In this document: positions 46,247 to 58,091 of the stretch, piece by piece
Layout: each line of letters starts with the position of its first letter
Numbering within the stretch: position 1 is the stretch's first letter
Assembly: GCA_024196135.1 (NCBI GenBank)
Contig: JAMQCK010000061.1
Coordinates: forward strand, 1 to 64,000
Direction: 5' to 3'
DNA from: Pleurotus ostreatus/Saccharomyces cerevisiae fusant
Lineage: Eukaryota > Opisthokonta
DNA: 64,000 nt
The notes under the pieces: model-generated
The model's database searches: none
Told to the model about the DNA's origin: nothing
What the model saw: the letters and a program-made list of their open reading frames with translations, nothing else
Position numbers and translations under genes: made by a program

Positions 46247-48395
46247 ATGGGTGGGAACTCCTCCAAGATGCGGCCAGGCAGCGCGCCGGCCGCGCCTGGC
46301 CAATATCCTCCCGGCATGATGCCCCCGCAATTCGCGGGCTCTCAATCTCAGTGGCAGTCCTACGGAGAGCCTCCCGTCGTCCCCCCAGCTCCCATCCCCG
46401 AGCGAAGATCGTCTGCGGCCAAGGTATTCAAGTCTGCCCTCAAGAAGTCACGAGGTACGTGGTCCTCCTTCCGGACCTGCGACGCGTCCTGAAGTACTTA
46501 CCATCAAAGGCTTCCCTGGCAAACTCCAAGCAGGAGGAAGGATGTCGGGGCCATCTCCATCCGCGATACCCCCACCGCCGCCTCCTCTTGTACCAGAGCA
46601 ACCAAACACGCCGCAGCCTCGCTTTGCTACCCCTCAACCACAGTTTGCAAGCCCCCAGCCACAATATGTTCCTCCACCAGCGTCGCCTCAACCTCAAGAT
46701 GCCCTCCCACCTGGCTTCGTCCCCACCCCCTCCCCTCAACCTATGAACGTGGGCGGTGATCCACCGGTAGTCAATGTACTTCCCCCCAACTTTGTGCCAA
46801 ATGGCATGCCCGGTACGTCCTTGCTAGACCTTGAGGGAGTTGTATACTTATACATCATGTCAGCCCCGATGCCACCGCCTGGGTCCGCCATAATTCCTCC
46901 CCGCATGCCTCCCGTGTTCACGCCAGGAGGACCGGGACCCTCAATTCACGCCTTCACGCCTCGATCCGACTCCTCGACCTCCCCTGAGCCCTCGCGCGGC
47001 CGCACCCAAACACCATTCCCGCGCGAGGCGGTCCCCCTCACAGAGTCAGAGACTGGCTCCGAATCCAGCGCGAGCACGCAGACGCGCGACTATCGCGCGC
47101 CGTCGCGAGTCTACGGAGTGCCCCCGCCGCCTATGTTCGCGCAGCCAGCGCAGACGCAGCCGCCTGTAATTCCTCAGAGTGTCCCGATGCCGCAGCCTAG
47201 TCCTGCGCCGCCGCCGCCGTCGATGTACCCGCAGCAGGCTCAGCCCGTTTACCCTCAGCCAATGCAGGGCTTTGTACCGCAACCTCAGCCACCAGCGCCA
47301 GAATCGACGCAGTCTCGCCATCGCTCGCGCCGCAATCGTCGGAGGAGCGACCAGCCGGACGCTCAGGATCTCCTGCGTCATCCGTACTCCCCCCAACCAG
47401 AGGGCGCGCCTGTATACGGCCCAGGCATCACTGTCCCTGCTCGCGCAGAAAACCCACTCCCAGACCCACCGCGCGACCTATACGAGTTCTCGCCTTGGAA
47501 GCGCCTCGTCGGACTACCCACCACCGAGTTCCTCATGCGCGAAGGCTGGCAGCGGCCAGACGTTGACGCCCAGCTACCGCCCGACCACGAGCACAAGCAC
47601 GGCGGCTTCCTGCGCGCTTTTGGGAAGAAAGGCAAGCGCTCAAAACACGGCAGCGACGCCGGTGGTGTGCGCTACGTGCCCGTCTTCCCCGACCGGATAC
47701 AGGAGGACGCGGGCGCGATGGGCGCGGGCGGCAGCACCAGCGGTCACGGGCACGCCCGCTCGCACTCCGACCCGCCCGACCTCGAAAACCTGACCCGCGG
47801 CTGGACGCACAACTTCGTGCAGCCGCGACCGGGTGGGGCGCCGACGACCGGGGGTGCCGTACCTCCTCCAGGCCGCGCGGCGATCTACTTCACGCAAAGT
47901 GCGCCGTATCCCGGCTGGATGCAGCACTCGCCGCATCGGGTGCTATACAACGGGATCGAGTGGCCGACGGCGCACCATCTGTACGAGTCGTTCCGCTTCG
48001 AGGGCCGGGAGGATATTCAAAGGATGATGCGCGCGGTGCCCGCGGCGCAGACGAACGAGATCACGATGCGCTACCAGGCGATGGCGAACCCGATGTTTGA
48101 TGAGAGCTTTATACAGAGGGTGAGTTTCCTAATGGTTGCCTCGAATAAGGAGACTCAAGCGCTTACCCGCCCTCGATAGCTTGACGAGGTGCTCTACCTG
48201 AAGTTCACTCAGCATCCGGACCTAGCGTTGCAGCTGCTGGGCACGGGGGATGCCTGGCTGGTCTATAACGACCTGGCCGACGCGCATTGGGGCAACGGTC
48301 CTGACGGGTCCGGTAGGAATGAATTCGGGCAGGCGCTGATGCGTCTGAGGGATCGCCTGTCCGCGCGGCAGGGCGGCGGCGTGAGGGCTGCTTGA
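46247..48395 (+). CDS. NADAR (YbiA-like) domain protein with long proline-rich N-terminus
   Basis: Four exons (46247-46454, 46510-46812, 46864-48119, 48180-48395) give 660 aa. Residues from about 490 form a NADAR/DUF1768 domain: LYNGIEWPTAHHLYESFRF, then YLKFTQHPDLALQLLGTGDA and HWGNGPDGSGRNEFGQALM, the family's ligand-site blocks. Relatives cleave N-glycosidic bonds of riboflavin-pathway intermediates, and some remove ADP-ribose from nucleic acid bases. About 400 preceding residues are Pro/Gln-rich and disordered, with a basic patch (RHRSRRNRRRS). The N-terminus MGGNSSK fits an N-myristoylation signal, hinting at membrane attachment. Intron 2 is 51 nt, so the frame reads through it, and retention would not cause a frameshift. 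It converges with NEDD8. Confidence 0.85.
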
Positions 48396-48919
48396 TGGGT
48401 TCATGACTATTTCGATGCTGGCGCAGTGCGCTGCATGATGCACGACCAATCTACACGACTACGACGACATCTGGGCGGGACCCGGTTCTTTATGCGCGCC
48501 TCCGTCGCTTGCTTACACCTCCACCAACGATTACCCTTCGACATAAGGATACCTCGCGACGCCCTCCCTGCCCTATGTACGAACTGCACTGACGTAGATT
48601 ATGCTCCTCGTGTATAATGTCACTGATGCTGTCGATGTACAAACCACTACTAGATGATGCAACTACTGTATATTGTTGTTTTTGAATCCCGATCTCACAG
48701 TGTAGGAAGGCTGATGGGGCCATTGGGTGCGATGCAGATTGGGCTCCATAGGATTGATACACTCAATTGGTCACGGGGTCTCTCCCTGTGTCCGAGGACG
48801 ATGCAAGAACGAGGTGTGCGCGCAGGGAATCAGAGGGTGAATGCAGAGGAAAGCGATCTAATAAAACATGGTGGTTACAGGTTATGGATTTCTCAACAGC
48901 GATGTGCGGCTTCCTCCCC
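48396..48919. other. Convergent intergenic region
   Basis: 3' ends of the NADAR and NEDD8 genes. No gene seen. Confidence 0.5.
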
Positions 48920-49388
48920 TCACTGCCCACCACGGAGCGCAAGGACAAGATGGAGGACGGATCCGGGGGTGATGCCGAAGTCCTTCGCAGTCTTCTCGTC
49001 CGGCCTGAGGGTGTGGCGTGGTCAGCACGATCGAGGCGCGTATCGGTGGCGTAGGACACGCACATTTGCCTCCCAGAGAAGATGAGTCGCTGCTGTGGCG
49101 GGGGGACACCGGACTGCTCCTCGACCTTCTCCTTGATCCGTGTGATCTGCAAGATCGCGGTGGATGAGCTTTGGTGGCGCGTGCGCGGTGTGCGAGACGC
49201 ACCTTATCCTCAGGATCAATGTCCAGCTCGATCTGGAGAGTATTTGATTCTTTGGATGAGTTCACACATTCACTATTCTTTGAGTGCAGTATGCCGCACC
49301 TCCTTCCCGGTCAACGTCTTTGAGGGTGTCGTCAGTAAGCACGTCCAAGACGCGAAGGACGGAAGCGCACCTTGACTTTGATCAACAT
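48920..49388 (-). CDS. RUB1: NEDD8/RUB1 ubiquitin-like modifier (77 aa)
   Basis: Five exons (49388-49371, 49317-49300, 49232-49203, 49146-49064, 49004-48920) give 77 aa. The protein follows NEDD8 closely: [55 protein letters not shown] and HLVLALRGG. It ends in GG plus one Gln, so one residue must be trimmed to expose the diglycine used for conjugation. NEDD8 is attached to cullins to activate SCF-type ubiquitin ligases. The first three exons are only 18, 18 and 30 nt, all phase 0. The gene lies downstream of urease on the same strand. Confidence 0.96.
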
Positions 49389-49740
49389 GATGCTTCGTTA
49401 GAGATAGCCAGCAATTATCTGGTAGGTGGATAGGTTATTGACGCGCGGAGCAGGCTGGCGCGGCGCTGAAGGTGGACGCGAAAGGCAAGAGGCTAGAGTC
49501 ACAGCGGTCCGGCAGCACCGCTGGCGAAGCGCCCAAGTCACATCACATGAAAGTGACACAGATCACGGTTCGACTTTCGCAGTCAGACTCAGAATTGCAA
49601 AAGTATGACCATATAATTCGTACAAGCCTAAGGATCGAGGTACGTGAGAAGTAGTAGAAGGCGAAATGTAGGCTAGTGTGGCAATTTGTGTGACCGCAGA
49701 AGCAGGATACAAATACATTTTCTGACGTTTGCTCACCCCT
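49389..49740. other. Intergenic between urease and NEDD8
   Basis: Contains the NEDD8 promoter and the urease 3' end. No other gene. Confidence 0.5.
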
Positions 49741-52617
49741 TCAGAAGAAATTGTATACCCTCGACAGAGGCACAGTCGCTGCCGGCTGTACATCCATCAG
49801 CACTCCATCGGCATGCACGTCGTACGTCTCCGGGTCGACCTCGATGCGCGGCGTTGAATCGTTATACTTCATGTCATGTTTACTGATCTTCCTGCAATCC
49901 TTCACCGCCCTATAACCTTTGGACAGCCCATACGACTGCATCGCGCCGGAGGAAATTGAGATGTCGGAAACAAAGAATAGCGAGTTCAGCGCGGCAGATC
50001 CAGGTTTTGCACCCCACATTGGCCTGGAGTAGTAGGGCTGCACTGTCGGGATGCAGGCGTTCGCCTCGCCGACCTGAGCGTACGCGATGACGCCCGACTT
50101 TAGAACCATCTCTGGCTTGGAGCCAAATCTTTCTGGAGACCATAGGACGAGGTCCGCCAGTGACCCCACCGCCACGCTTCCGACGATGTGGCTGATTCCA
50201 TGCGTGATTGCGCTGAACGGAAGTGGGTAAATGACCCTCGGCTCCAGAGCCATTTTAGAACTTACGGATTGATCGTATACTTGCTCACGAAGCGCTTCAC
50301 TCGGCCGTTGTCCTTGGTCCTGTCATCTCCCAGGGATGTGAGGGGTCCTCGGAGGTCTTTCATCTTACTGGCTGTTCGCCACGTCCGACTGATCACTTCA
50401 CCCACGCGACCCATAGCCTGTGAGTCGGAAGTGATGATAGATATGGCGCCTTGGTCGTGCAGGACGTCTTCCGCTGCCATTGTCTCTCCGCGGACCCGGG
50501 ACTCGGCGAGCGCAATGTCCTCGTGAACGTCTCGATCGAGGTTGTGAGCGACTAGGATCATCTGCCAGATGATTAGTCAGAGGTGAAAGCAACCCTAATA
50601 CACTCACGTCGAAGGCCTCATCGAGGGCGTTCCGTGTGTACGGCCTTGTCGGATTCGTCGACGAGGGAAGTACGTTCGAGTACTGGCAAACGCGTATGAC
50701 GTCTGGTGCATGCCCACCACCCGCGCCCTCGCTATGGTACGCATGTATCGTTCGTCCACCGAAAGCATCGATAGTGTTGTCCACGAACCCGCTCTCGTTC
50801 AGCGTATCCGTGTGCACGTTCACCTGCACATCGTACTTGTCCGCCACGTTCAGCGCGTTGCCAATCGCCGCTGGCGTCGCGCCCCAGTCCTCGTGCACCT
50901 TTAGCCCCGCCGCGCCCGCGCGCACGATGTCTTCCAGAGCCTGCGGCCCAGCATCGCTCCCCTTGCCCGTGAAGGCGAAGTTCATCGGCAGCCCGTCCGT
51001 CGCGGCGAACATCTGGCGCATGTAGAACGGGCTCGACGTACAGGTCGTGGCTATCGAGCCCGCGGCCGGCCCCGTACCTCCGCCGAGCATCGTGGTCGTG
51101 CCCGCCGCGAGCGCCTCTTCAACCTGTTGTGGGCAGATGTAGTGTACGTGGGTGTCGATGGCGCCAGCTGTGACGATAAGCTTCTCGCCAGAGATGACTT
51201 CGGTGGAGGAGCCGATGACGAGGGAGGGGTCGACGCCATCCATGATGTCTGGGTTGCCCGCCTTGCCGATGCCGTGGATGAGGCCGTCTTTGACACCGAT
51301 GTCGGCCTAGGAAGGGGCCGGTAAGCTCCCATCGGGAACAAGCCATGATGATAACAACGCACCTTGTATATCCCGAACCAGTCGATGATCAGGGCGTTGG
51401 TGATGACGAGGTCTAGGACGTCCTTCGCCGCCCGATTCGACGCTTGTCCCATCCCCTCGCGAATTGTCTTCCCGCCGCCGAACTTCACTTCGTCTCCATA
51501 CCTTGTCTGTCCTACGCATGAGCCCATTGTCACAAATCTCATGCCAAGTCAGCGCTCACCATATCGTGCTCAACCTCAACCCACAGCGACGTATCCCCAA
51601 GCCTCACCCTATCGCCCGTCGTTGGCCCAAACATAGCGACATACTTCTCCCTGCAGATCGTCGTGTCGACCCATATATCCGGCGCGTTGGGCTCGGGCGT
51701 GTGGCTGAACTTGCGCCGCAAAATACCTTTCATGATGGCATCGATGTGGCTGGGGTCGACTACGCCTGTCGCGAGCTTGTTCCCGCCTGAAATGATGCGA
51801 TGGCCAGCGATAGCACACAGTGTAACTGTCCTGGGATCCCCCGGCTCGAAGCGAACGGTGGTGCCCGAAGCGATGTCGAGGCGCATGCCGTAGGCTTTGG
51901 CGCGGTCGAAGTTGAGCTTGGAGTTCGTTTCGATGAAGTGGTAGTGGGATCCGACCTCGTACTTGATGAGGCCATGCTCTTGGAACTATGTGCAAGGCTC
52001 ACCTGGATCGGCCTGTCGCCGTCGTTGGCGACACGCAACTTGATTCTGCGACGACCACGATTGATCGCGATCTTGCATTCCTTCTTGACAATGACAGCGC
52101 CGGGTTGATTCTCGGGGAAATAGTCTTTGGGAAGACTGGCGGGGAACACATTTGTAGGAGGGATTGGAAGGAAGGTTCCGTAAAGAGCAGCCGCTATATC
52201 TCCCCACTCCGTCGAGATGGGGTCGTAGACCGTCACCAGGAAAACTCTGCAAGGGCGTTATAAATGATCACAACTTAATGGACATAGATTGCATGCTTAC
52301 CCATCTTCCAACGTCCCCTCCACCTGGACCACCCGGAGCAGTATCGCCACGCTAGGCAGTACGTGCCTTCTCCCAAGCAAAGTCTTCCCGTACTGCGATA
52401 ACATCGGCACCGAGGTATGACCATCTCGGATGCGCTCTTGTAGCTGAGAAGAGATGAGGGCGACGGCCTCGCTTTGATTGAGCTTCAGGCCGCGAGCGAG
52501 GCGTTGCTGGGCGAGAAAGCCGGCCTAATGACAAGCTCAGTTAGGTAAAAAGGACGACGCGAATGATCCAACCTGATGAACCAGTAGCTTTTCTTGCTCT
52601 CGAGGATTGAGATGCAT
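49741..52617 (-). CDS. Urease, single-chain eukaryotic type (839 aa)
   Basis: Eight exons (52617-52573, 52524-52301, 52246-52003, 51955-51560, 51506-51363, 51306-50608, 50561-50266, 50212-49741) total 2520 nt. Gamma, beta and alpha parts are fused as in plants and fungi. It hydrolyses urea to ammonia and carbamate at a dinickel centre in the cytosol. Nickel-site motifs are present: [10 protein letters not shown] (His404, His406), GLKVHEDWG (Lys487, carbamylated), [26 protein letters not shown] and [10 protein letters not shown]. The mobile flap is unusual: where most ureases have MVCHHL, this reads ILVAHNL, so the flap Cys is Ala589; the catalytic His590 stays and the next His is Asn. Activity needs UreD/F/G-type chaperones, which are not in this window. 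Confidence 0.96.
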
Positions 52618-53558
52618 GGTGCTCAGAGAGGTTGAACCGACGCTTCAAGGACGCTCGGGTACAATTGAGTGAGCAGGCTCTTGACCGTTGGAAGCAAGCG
52701 TACTTCGGTATGCCAACCCGGTCACCAGATAGCATCGTGCGACTGGAAGTCACATTTGAGCGCAAGGAATACGAAGACAGAGTTCAAGTGGCCTGAGATC
52801 GGTCGGAGAACGGTGTACGGGGTCACTTGTCGACGCGCCATCGCCGCGAGTTCGTTTGGCTGAGAAGTCTCTGGAATTAGTATCATATATAGATACAGAG
52901 GGCTTGGGCCCTATCTCTGTAGGTATCACCGATTGATTAAATGACTCTCCAAGGCCAGATTGAAAAGTCGTCTGCCAGGCAAGTTCACCTCGTGACTGAA
53001 TCGGTTGGAAGAGCGACGAAGCTCTGCAGGGGTTCGCATCGTTACACCAAGTGGTAGGAAATTCAATGATGGCTGGGGAGAGCGTCTCTCAAACCGAGTG
53101 AAGGAGGGATAGACGCGGCATATGATGGTGGTGAAGTTCAACTTGGCAAGTATGATTTCCGGCCGATGCCGACGACTCGGGAATTGCCGGCTGTTGTTCA
53201 ATACTGCTTTCCTTTATTTCCACCGTTATCTACGGTACTTTCAAGCAGGTATCCCTGCGTCCTACAGGTCTTCGTGGTGAAGGAGCACAGCGAGGAAGCG
53301 CGGGGAATCCGAGATCGCACCTAACGCAGGTTCGAACTGCCGGCCTCTTGGGCCGCGTTGCACGCGGGAAAATCTGAATTTGTTGCGTGAATGGTGCGCT
53401 CATTGTTCTTGACTTCGACGTCGACTGGCCGACACCAAGCAGCGTGCGCTCGGCACGTCTCAGGCCGTGACGATACCAGGGATATACCACAAACCTACCC
53501 TGCTCTGTAATTCCTTCATCTTACCCGACATCGGACCCGGTCGCGTTCGTACCTGACC
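52618..53558. other. Divergent intergenic region with a SINE-like remnant
   Basis: Promoters of urease (minus) and the Boi-like gene (plus). A diverged relative of the 8.3-9.4 kb arm sequence lies at about 53305-53385. No gene seen. Confidence 0.45.
53305..53385 (-). repeat. Diverged copy of the B-box-containing repeat
   Basis: On the minus strand, a CAGATTTTCCCGCG segment followed by GGCCCAAGAGGCCGGC and AGTTCGAACC parallels the order of blocks in the inverted arms near 8370-8425. The similarity is partial. Confidence 0.45.
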
Positions 53559-56500
53559 ATGTCGGAGTACGTGTACGCGCTGCACGACTTCATCCCCGAG
53601 AACGACGATGAGATCGACTTCAAGGCGGGGGAGCGGATAGAGGTCGTGGAGAAGGACGACATGTACGGAGATGGCTGGTGGAAGGTGAGTCTCCCGCTCG
53701 GATGATCGTATCACCTCCGCGGTCTGAGACCTATATGCGCCTCGAACGGACCCTCTTTCACTGCCCTTGAACCCTGCCTTTATCTCCCCATGTCGCTGTC
53801 TGGACGATTCTCATTCCTCAATTACCAGGGCCGCAATCTCGCTGGGAAGGTTGGACTATTCCCCCAGACGTACACCGCCCCAGCTCCCGCCGCTGCCAAC
53901 AGCAGCAGCTACGAAGACGCCCAGTCAACCCCTACGAAGGCCACATCGCAATCCACCAACGGAGATACCCCTAGCGCCCCTGAGGTCCCCTCATCTCCAC
54001 CCCCGCCTCAACTACAGCTCAACGGCCTCGACACGGTATCGGAGGTTGGAAGCACCGACGGCGTCATGAAAGAAACCATGACAGATGTCCAGAAGGCACT
54101 CGAGCAGCTCGGCGCGCGCCGCGACGGCGACGGACGCAGCTTCAGCTTCGCCAGCACGCACGACGATCGCGACACCGAGACGGACACGGACTACGACATG
54201 AGCGACGTGGACACTCAGGACGGCGAGAACTGGCACAAGGGCGCGCGCCGCAAACTCGCTGAGAAGGCAAGACGCGCAGTCGAAGAGGCGGAGAAGCTCG
54301 AGCAGATGATGGGTACCTACAATGGTACACGGCTAGTCGCACCTCCTATCGATGTGGAGATGAGCGACGAGAGCGACGACGAGCACGATGACCGGTTGGA
54401 TCACGACCGTGATTATACGTCTCATTCGTACCAGCGCGAGCATCCCTACATCCCCGAGGAGAGCGAAGAGGACGAGGAGCTCATGGTCAAGAAAGACGAG
54501 CCTGCTGAGGTTCACGCCCTGACCACGGATGAGCATGAGGAGGTTCCACCCACCGCGACCGCCTCCCGCTTTGGTGTGCGTAGTCGCTCTCCATCACGCT
54601 CACCTCCGCCTGTTCCCCCGCCCGCTGCCGAAGCTACCGAAGAGAAGCCGGCGGAGCCCGTCTCGCCGCGATTCATCGCGACGCCCTTGTCGCCGACTTC
54701 ACAAATCACGCCCACACCTTCCACTGGCGCCCTGCCCTTCCCTGAGCCCAAGGCAGCCACTCCTACGTTCACCAATGGTCTTCCTTCCCCGTCTTCTTCA
54801 TCCTTTGGGATCGGGCACTCGCGTCAGCTGTCGCAGACGTTGCAGCTTTCTGGGCCACCATCGAAGCACAGCAGCTTCCAATCGGTGCCCTCATCTCCGC
54901 CTCAGCCTAATACGGCATCGTCTCTCCAGCCGACACTAGTAGATGACAAGCCTGAGAAGGCGAAGAGCAACCCCTCCGAGTGGACCGTTGACGAGGTCAT
55001 CGACTGGCTGCGCAGCAAGGGCTTCGGCGACGATGTCTGCGAGAAGTTTATCGGTACATACCTCTCTACTATCTCCGTGCACACCGCTGACCCTCTTTTA
55101 GAGCAAGAAATCACCGGCGACGTCCTCCTCGAGCTCGACGTCAACCTCCTCAAGAGCGAAATCGGCGTCATGGCCTTCGGCAAGCGCATGCGCATCGCGA
55201 ATGCCATCACCGACCTCCGCCGGCCGCCCTCCGTGGTCTACTCGGACCACCCCGAGCCCTCGACGCCCATCTCGCCCGCGCAGCAGCACTCGCGCAGCCA
55301 GTCGCAGTCGCAGAGCCACCACTCGTACCCTGGGACGGGCGCGGCGTCGTTCGTGTCGAGCCCGGGCCCGAACACGGCGGCGTCACTGATGTCGCCGACG
55401 TTGGCGAACAGCGAGGGGCAGGCGTCGCCGAGGGCGAGAACTTTTGCGGATAGGGATAGCTCGGACAGGAGTGCGAGCGTCGATGATAATGCGATTGGCA
55501 TGGCGCTGTCTCCAGAGTCGTTCAACAGGGGCTTCGGGGTACGTACTCGCTGGCTACTCAACTTCCCCTTGACTAACCTTTCGTCAGCTCTCCCTCTCTC
55601 CTAGCGACGGTGCTCTCAACGCGAAGGCCGTCTCTGATATTCAAGAAGAGGCCGAAGAGGACCGTGGCGTACTCAGCGAGGTACGCTCACTAGAAGTGCT
55701 GTTGTCATCTTACTAACGACACCGTCCAGAGTGAAGCCGTCCCAGCCAGCGGTAGCAACGTCCGCCGACGCATCTGGGGCCGTTCGCAAGACTCGACATC
55801 CAACTCCGCGAAGGACGGCGCAGTTTCTCCGTCTCTGTCCCAGGAGAACGACAAGGACAGCAAGGACAGTCATAGCAAGGAGGAGAAGAAGAAAGACAAG
55901 GACACCCTGCGCCACCGCTCGCGCAAGAGCGTGGATGGCAACACCGGCAGGGGCGGCGAACGTCTGAGTATCTTCGGTGGCATGCCTTTGGGCCGCAGCC
56001 GCAAGCCCCCTCCCAAGTACAATCCGTACGTCTATTCCTTCTGTATCGTCGCATATTGGCTGACATCATCATAGTGAGGACTCTGACAAGCCTGGATCTT
56101 CCTTCACCCTTGGTCGCATGAGCGGCAGGAAGACCTCGAGCGGTCGCCCCTCCACCTCTCAAGGTCTCAGCCATGGAAAGGAGGAGAAGGAGAAGAAGCC
56201 CAAGAAGGACAAGGATGTCAAAGACAAGTCGAAGGATAAGGACGTCAAGGAGAAGCTTGACGTTGAGAAGCGCGAGCCTCAGTCGCCTACCTTGCTCCGG
56301 AAACGCACCTCGTCGACGCCACACGTGCCGACGGCCCAGGAGAAGGAGAAGATCGCGGCCAACCCGCTCAAGCCGGGGCAGAGCATCCTCGAGCAGATCG
56401 GCGAGCCGGACCATGCGGGCTGGATGCGGAAGAAGGGCGACCGGTACAACAGCTGGAAGCTGCGGTACTTCGTGCTCAAGGGCCCACATTTGTACTACCT

Positions 56501-57604
56501 TCGGAGTAACAGCACTAGTGTGAGTAGGGGGCGCGTTCACTTTGAAGGGATCCTGACGCCTCGTACAGGAAACGAAGATCAAGGGCTACATCAACATTCT
56601 GGGCTACAAGGTCACTGTGGATGAGAGTGTGGATCCGGGTCGATATGGGTTTAGGATAGATCATGACCACGACAAGACGCACTACTTCAGCTCCGAGGAG
56701 AAGGCGATCATCCGCGACTGGATGAAGGCCATCATGAAGGCTACTATCGGTCGCGATTACACCAGTACGCCTTTCCTTCTTTCTTGTGCTTGATGTATCC
56801 TGATCATCAATCGCAGAGCCCGTTGTTTCGTCCGTCAACATCCCCACCATTCCGCTCATGGTTGCGCAAGCCATGAATCCCGCGCCGCGCCCGCCGTCAC
56901 CTACTGCTCGTGAAGCGACGCAGAAGCTCATGCGTCGCGAGAACCCGAACCAGCTGTCCAGTCGCGATGCGCGGGTCCTCATGGGTTTGCCGTCGAGCAC
57001 GGACACGAAGGAGGAGCGTGCGCGGCTGGAGTCGTTCTTCACGAACGAGACAGTCGATCCTGGTGAAGCGATTCAGCCCACGGATACCCCGAGGTTGCCA
57101 CCGCCGCGTCCCTCGCGCGAGATGCGCAGGTTGAGCTCTCAGCCTTCGGTCAGTCCTTACCACTTGCCTTGTATATCTCCCCGCTCACGTTTCTCTCAGA
57201 CTCCCCTTGACGATGGCCTCATCGACTGGGCCAACTCCCATTTACCCAACAACCTCCAGATTCACGACACCGGCGGACCTCTCCTCACCGGCCTCGGCCT
57301 CCTGCGCCTCGCCGAGTCCATCAAGGGTCAGCCCTCCAACCCGCCCGTGCCCGACTCCGCCTTCCCTCGAGACGCCGGCGATGACCGCCTCGACGGCCTC
57401 TTCCGCCTCTTCGACTTCCTCCTCGACAACGACGTCAAGATGGGCAGCGTCAGCATCAACGATGTCCGCCAGGGCAAGCGCGACAAGGTCATCCAGATCA
57501 TCCGCGCGCTCAAGGCCTGGGAGGACAAGCGCCGCGCGCTCGCACAGAGCATCGGCAAGGGCGCCGTGCAGGCCGGGCACTTCATGGCGCCAACGTTCTC
57601 GTAA
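53559..57604 (+). CDS. Boi1/Boi2-like SH3-SAM-PH polarity scaffold (1184 aa)
   Basis: Nine exons (53559-53684, 53829-55053, 55102-55538, 55588-55680, 55730-56025, 56075-56519, 56569-56764, 56817-57148, 57200-57604) total 3555 nt. Residues 1-62 are an SH3 domain (YVYALHDF, DDEIDFKAGE, GWWKGRN, GLFPQTY) split after the WWK motif. A SAM domain lies near 424-490 (SEWTVDEVIDWLRSKGF, then ITGDVLLELD). A PH domain lies near 835-940 (HAGWMRKKGDRYNSWKLRYF, then KIKGYINI). The final 135 residues resemble a calponin-homology-like fold (IDWANSHLPNNLQ, GPLLTGLGLLRLAESIKG). Long Ser/Pro-rich and Lys-rich linkers separate these. The yeast relatives link Cdc42/Rho signalling to the exocyst at growth sites; a hyphal-tip or septum role is inferred. 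One intron splits the SAM domain (48 nt, reads through). Confidence 0.92.
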
Positions 57605-58091
57605 ATCTCCAGTTCTTCCTTCTCCTTCGGTGGGATTATCCTTTTGTGTTTCTGTGGGACCAACAACATCTCTTCAATTCCTTTCACCTGTCCATATTCA
57701 GCCCTATATGCGATACCGCACCACACACTCGTTTGCACTTGACAGCGTTCCAGGTAGTTTACTGTAAGTTAGTATCCCCCCAGCACGACGGACACAGCCC
57801 TCGGACGCTCGCAGGTCTTCGCCCCTCGTTAGTATCTATCGCTTCGCTGTCACATACTTTGAGCTGTTTGTCTGTAAGTATACATATCTAGGATCTTCTT
57901 CGTCTGAGTGTGCGGTGTAGAGAGTAACGAATACTTGGGTGTCAATTCGCATTTTTCAGCAGTTCGTTCGAGTCGAAGTTGAAGCGGGTTGGTTGGGTGT
58001 GGCAAGATGTATTGTAAAGCCGCCTCGCGGCAGACAAGAGCGTAAGTACAGAGTCCGGGATAGACGTGAAGGCTCAAGCATGTCGACGCGC
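57605..58091. other. Convergent intergenic region
   Basis: 3' ends of the Boi-like gene and the SAP18 gene. No gene seen. Confidence 0.5.
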
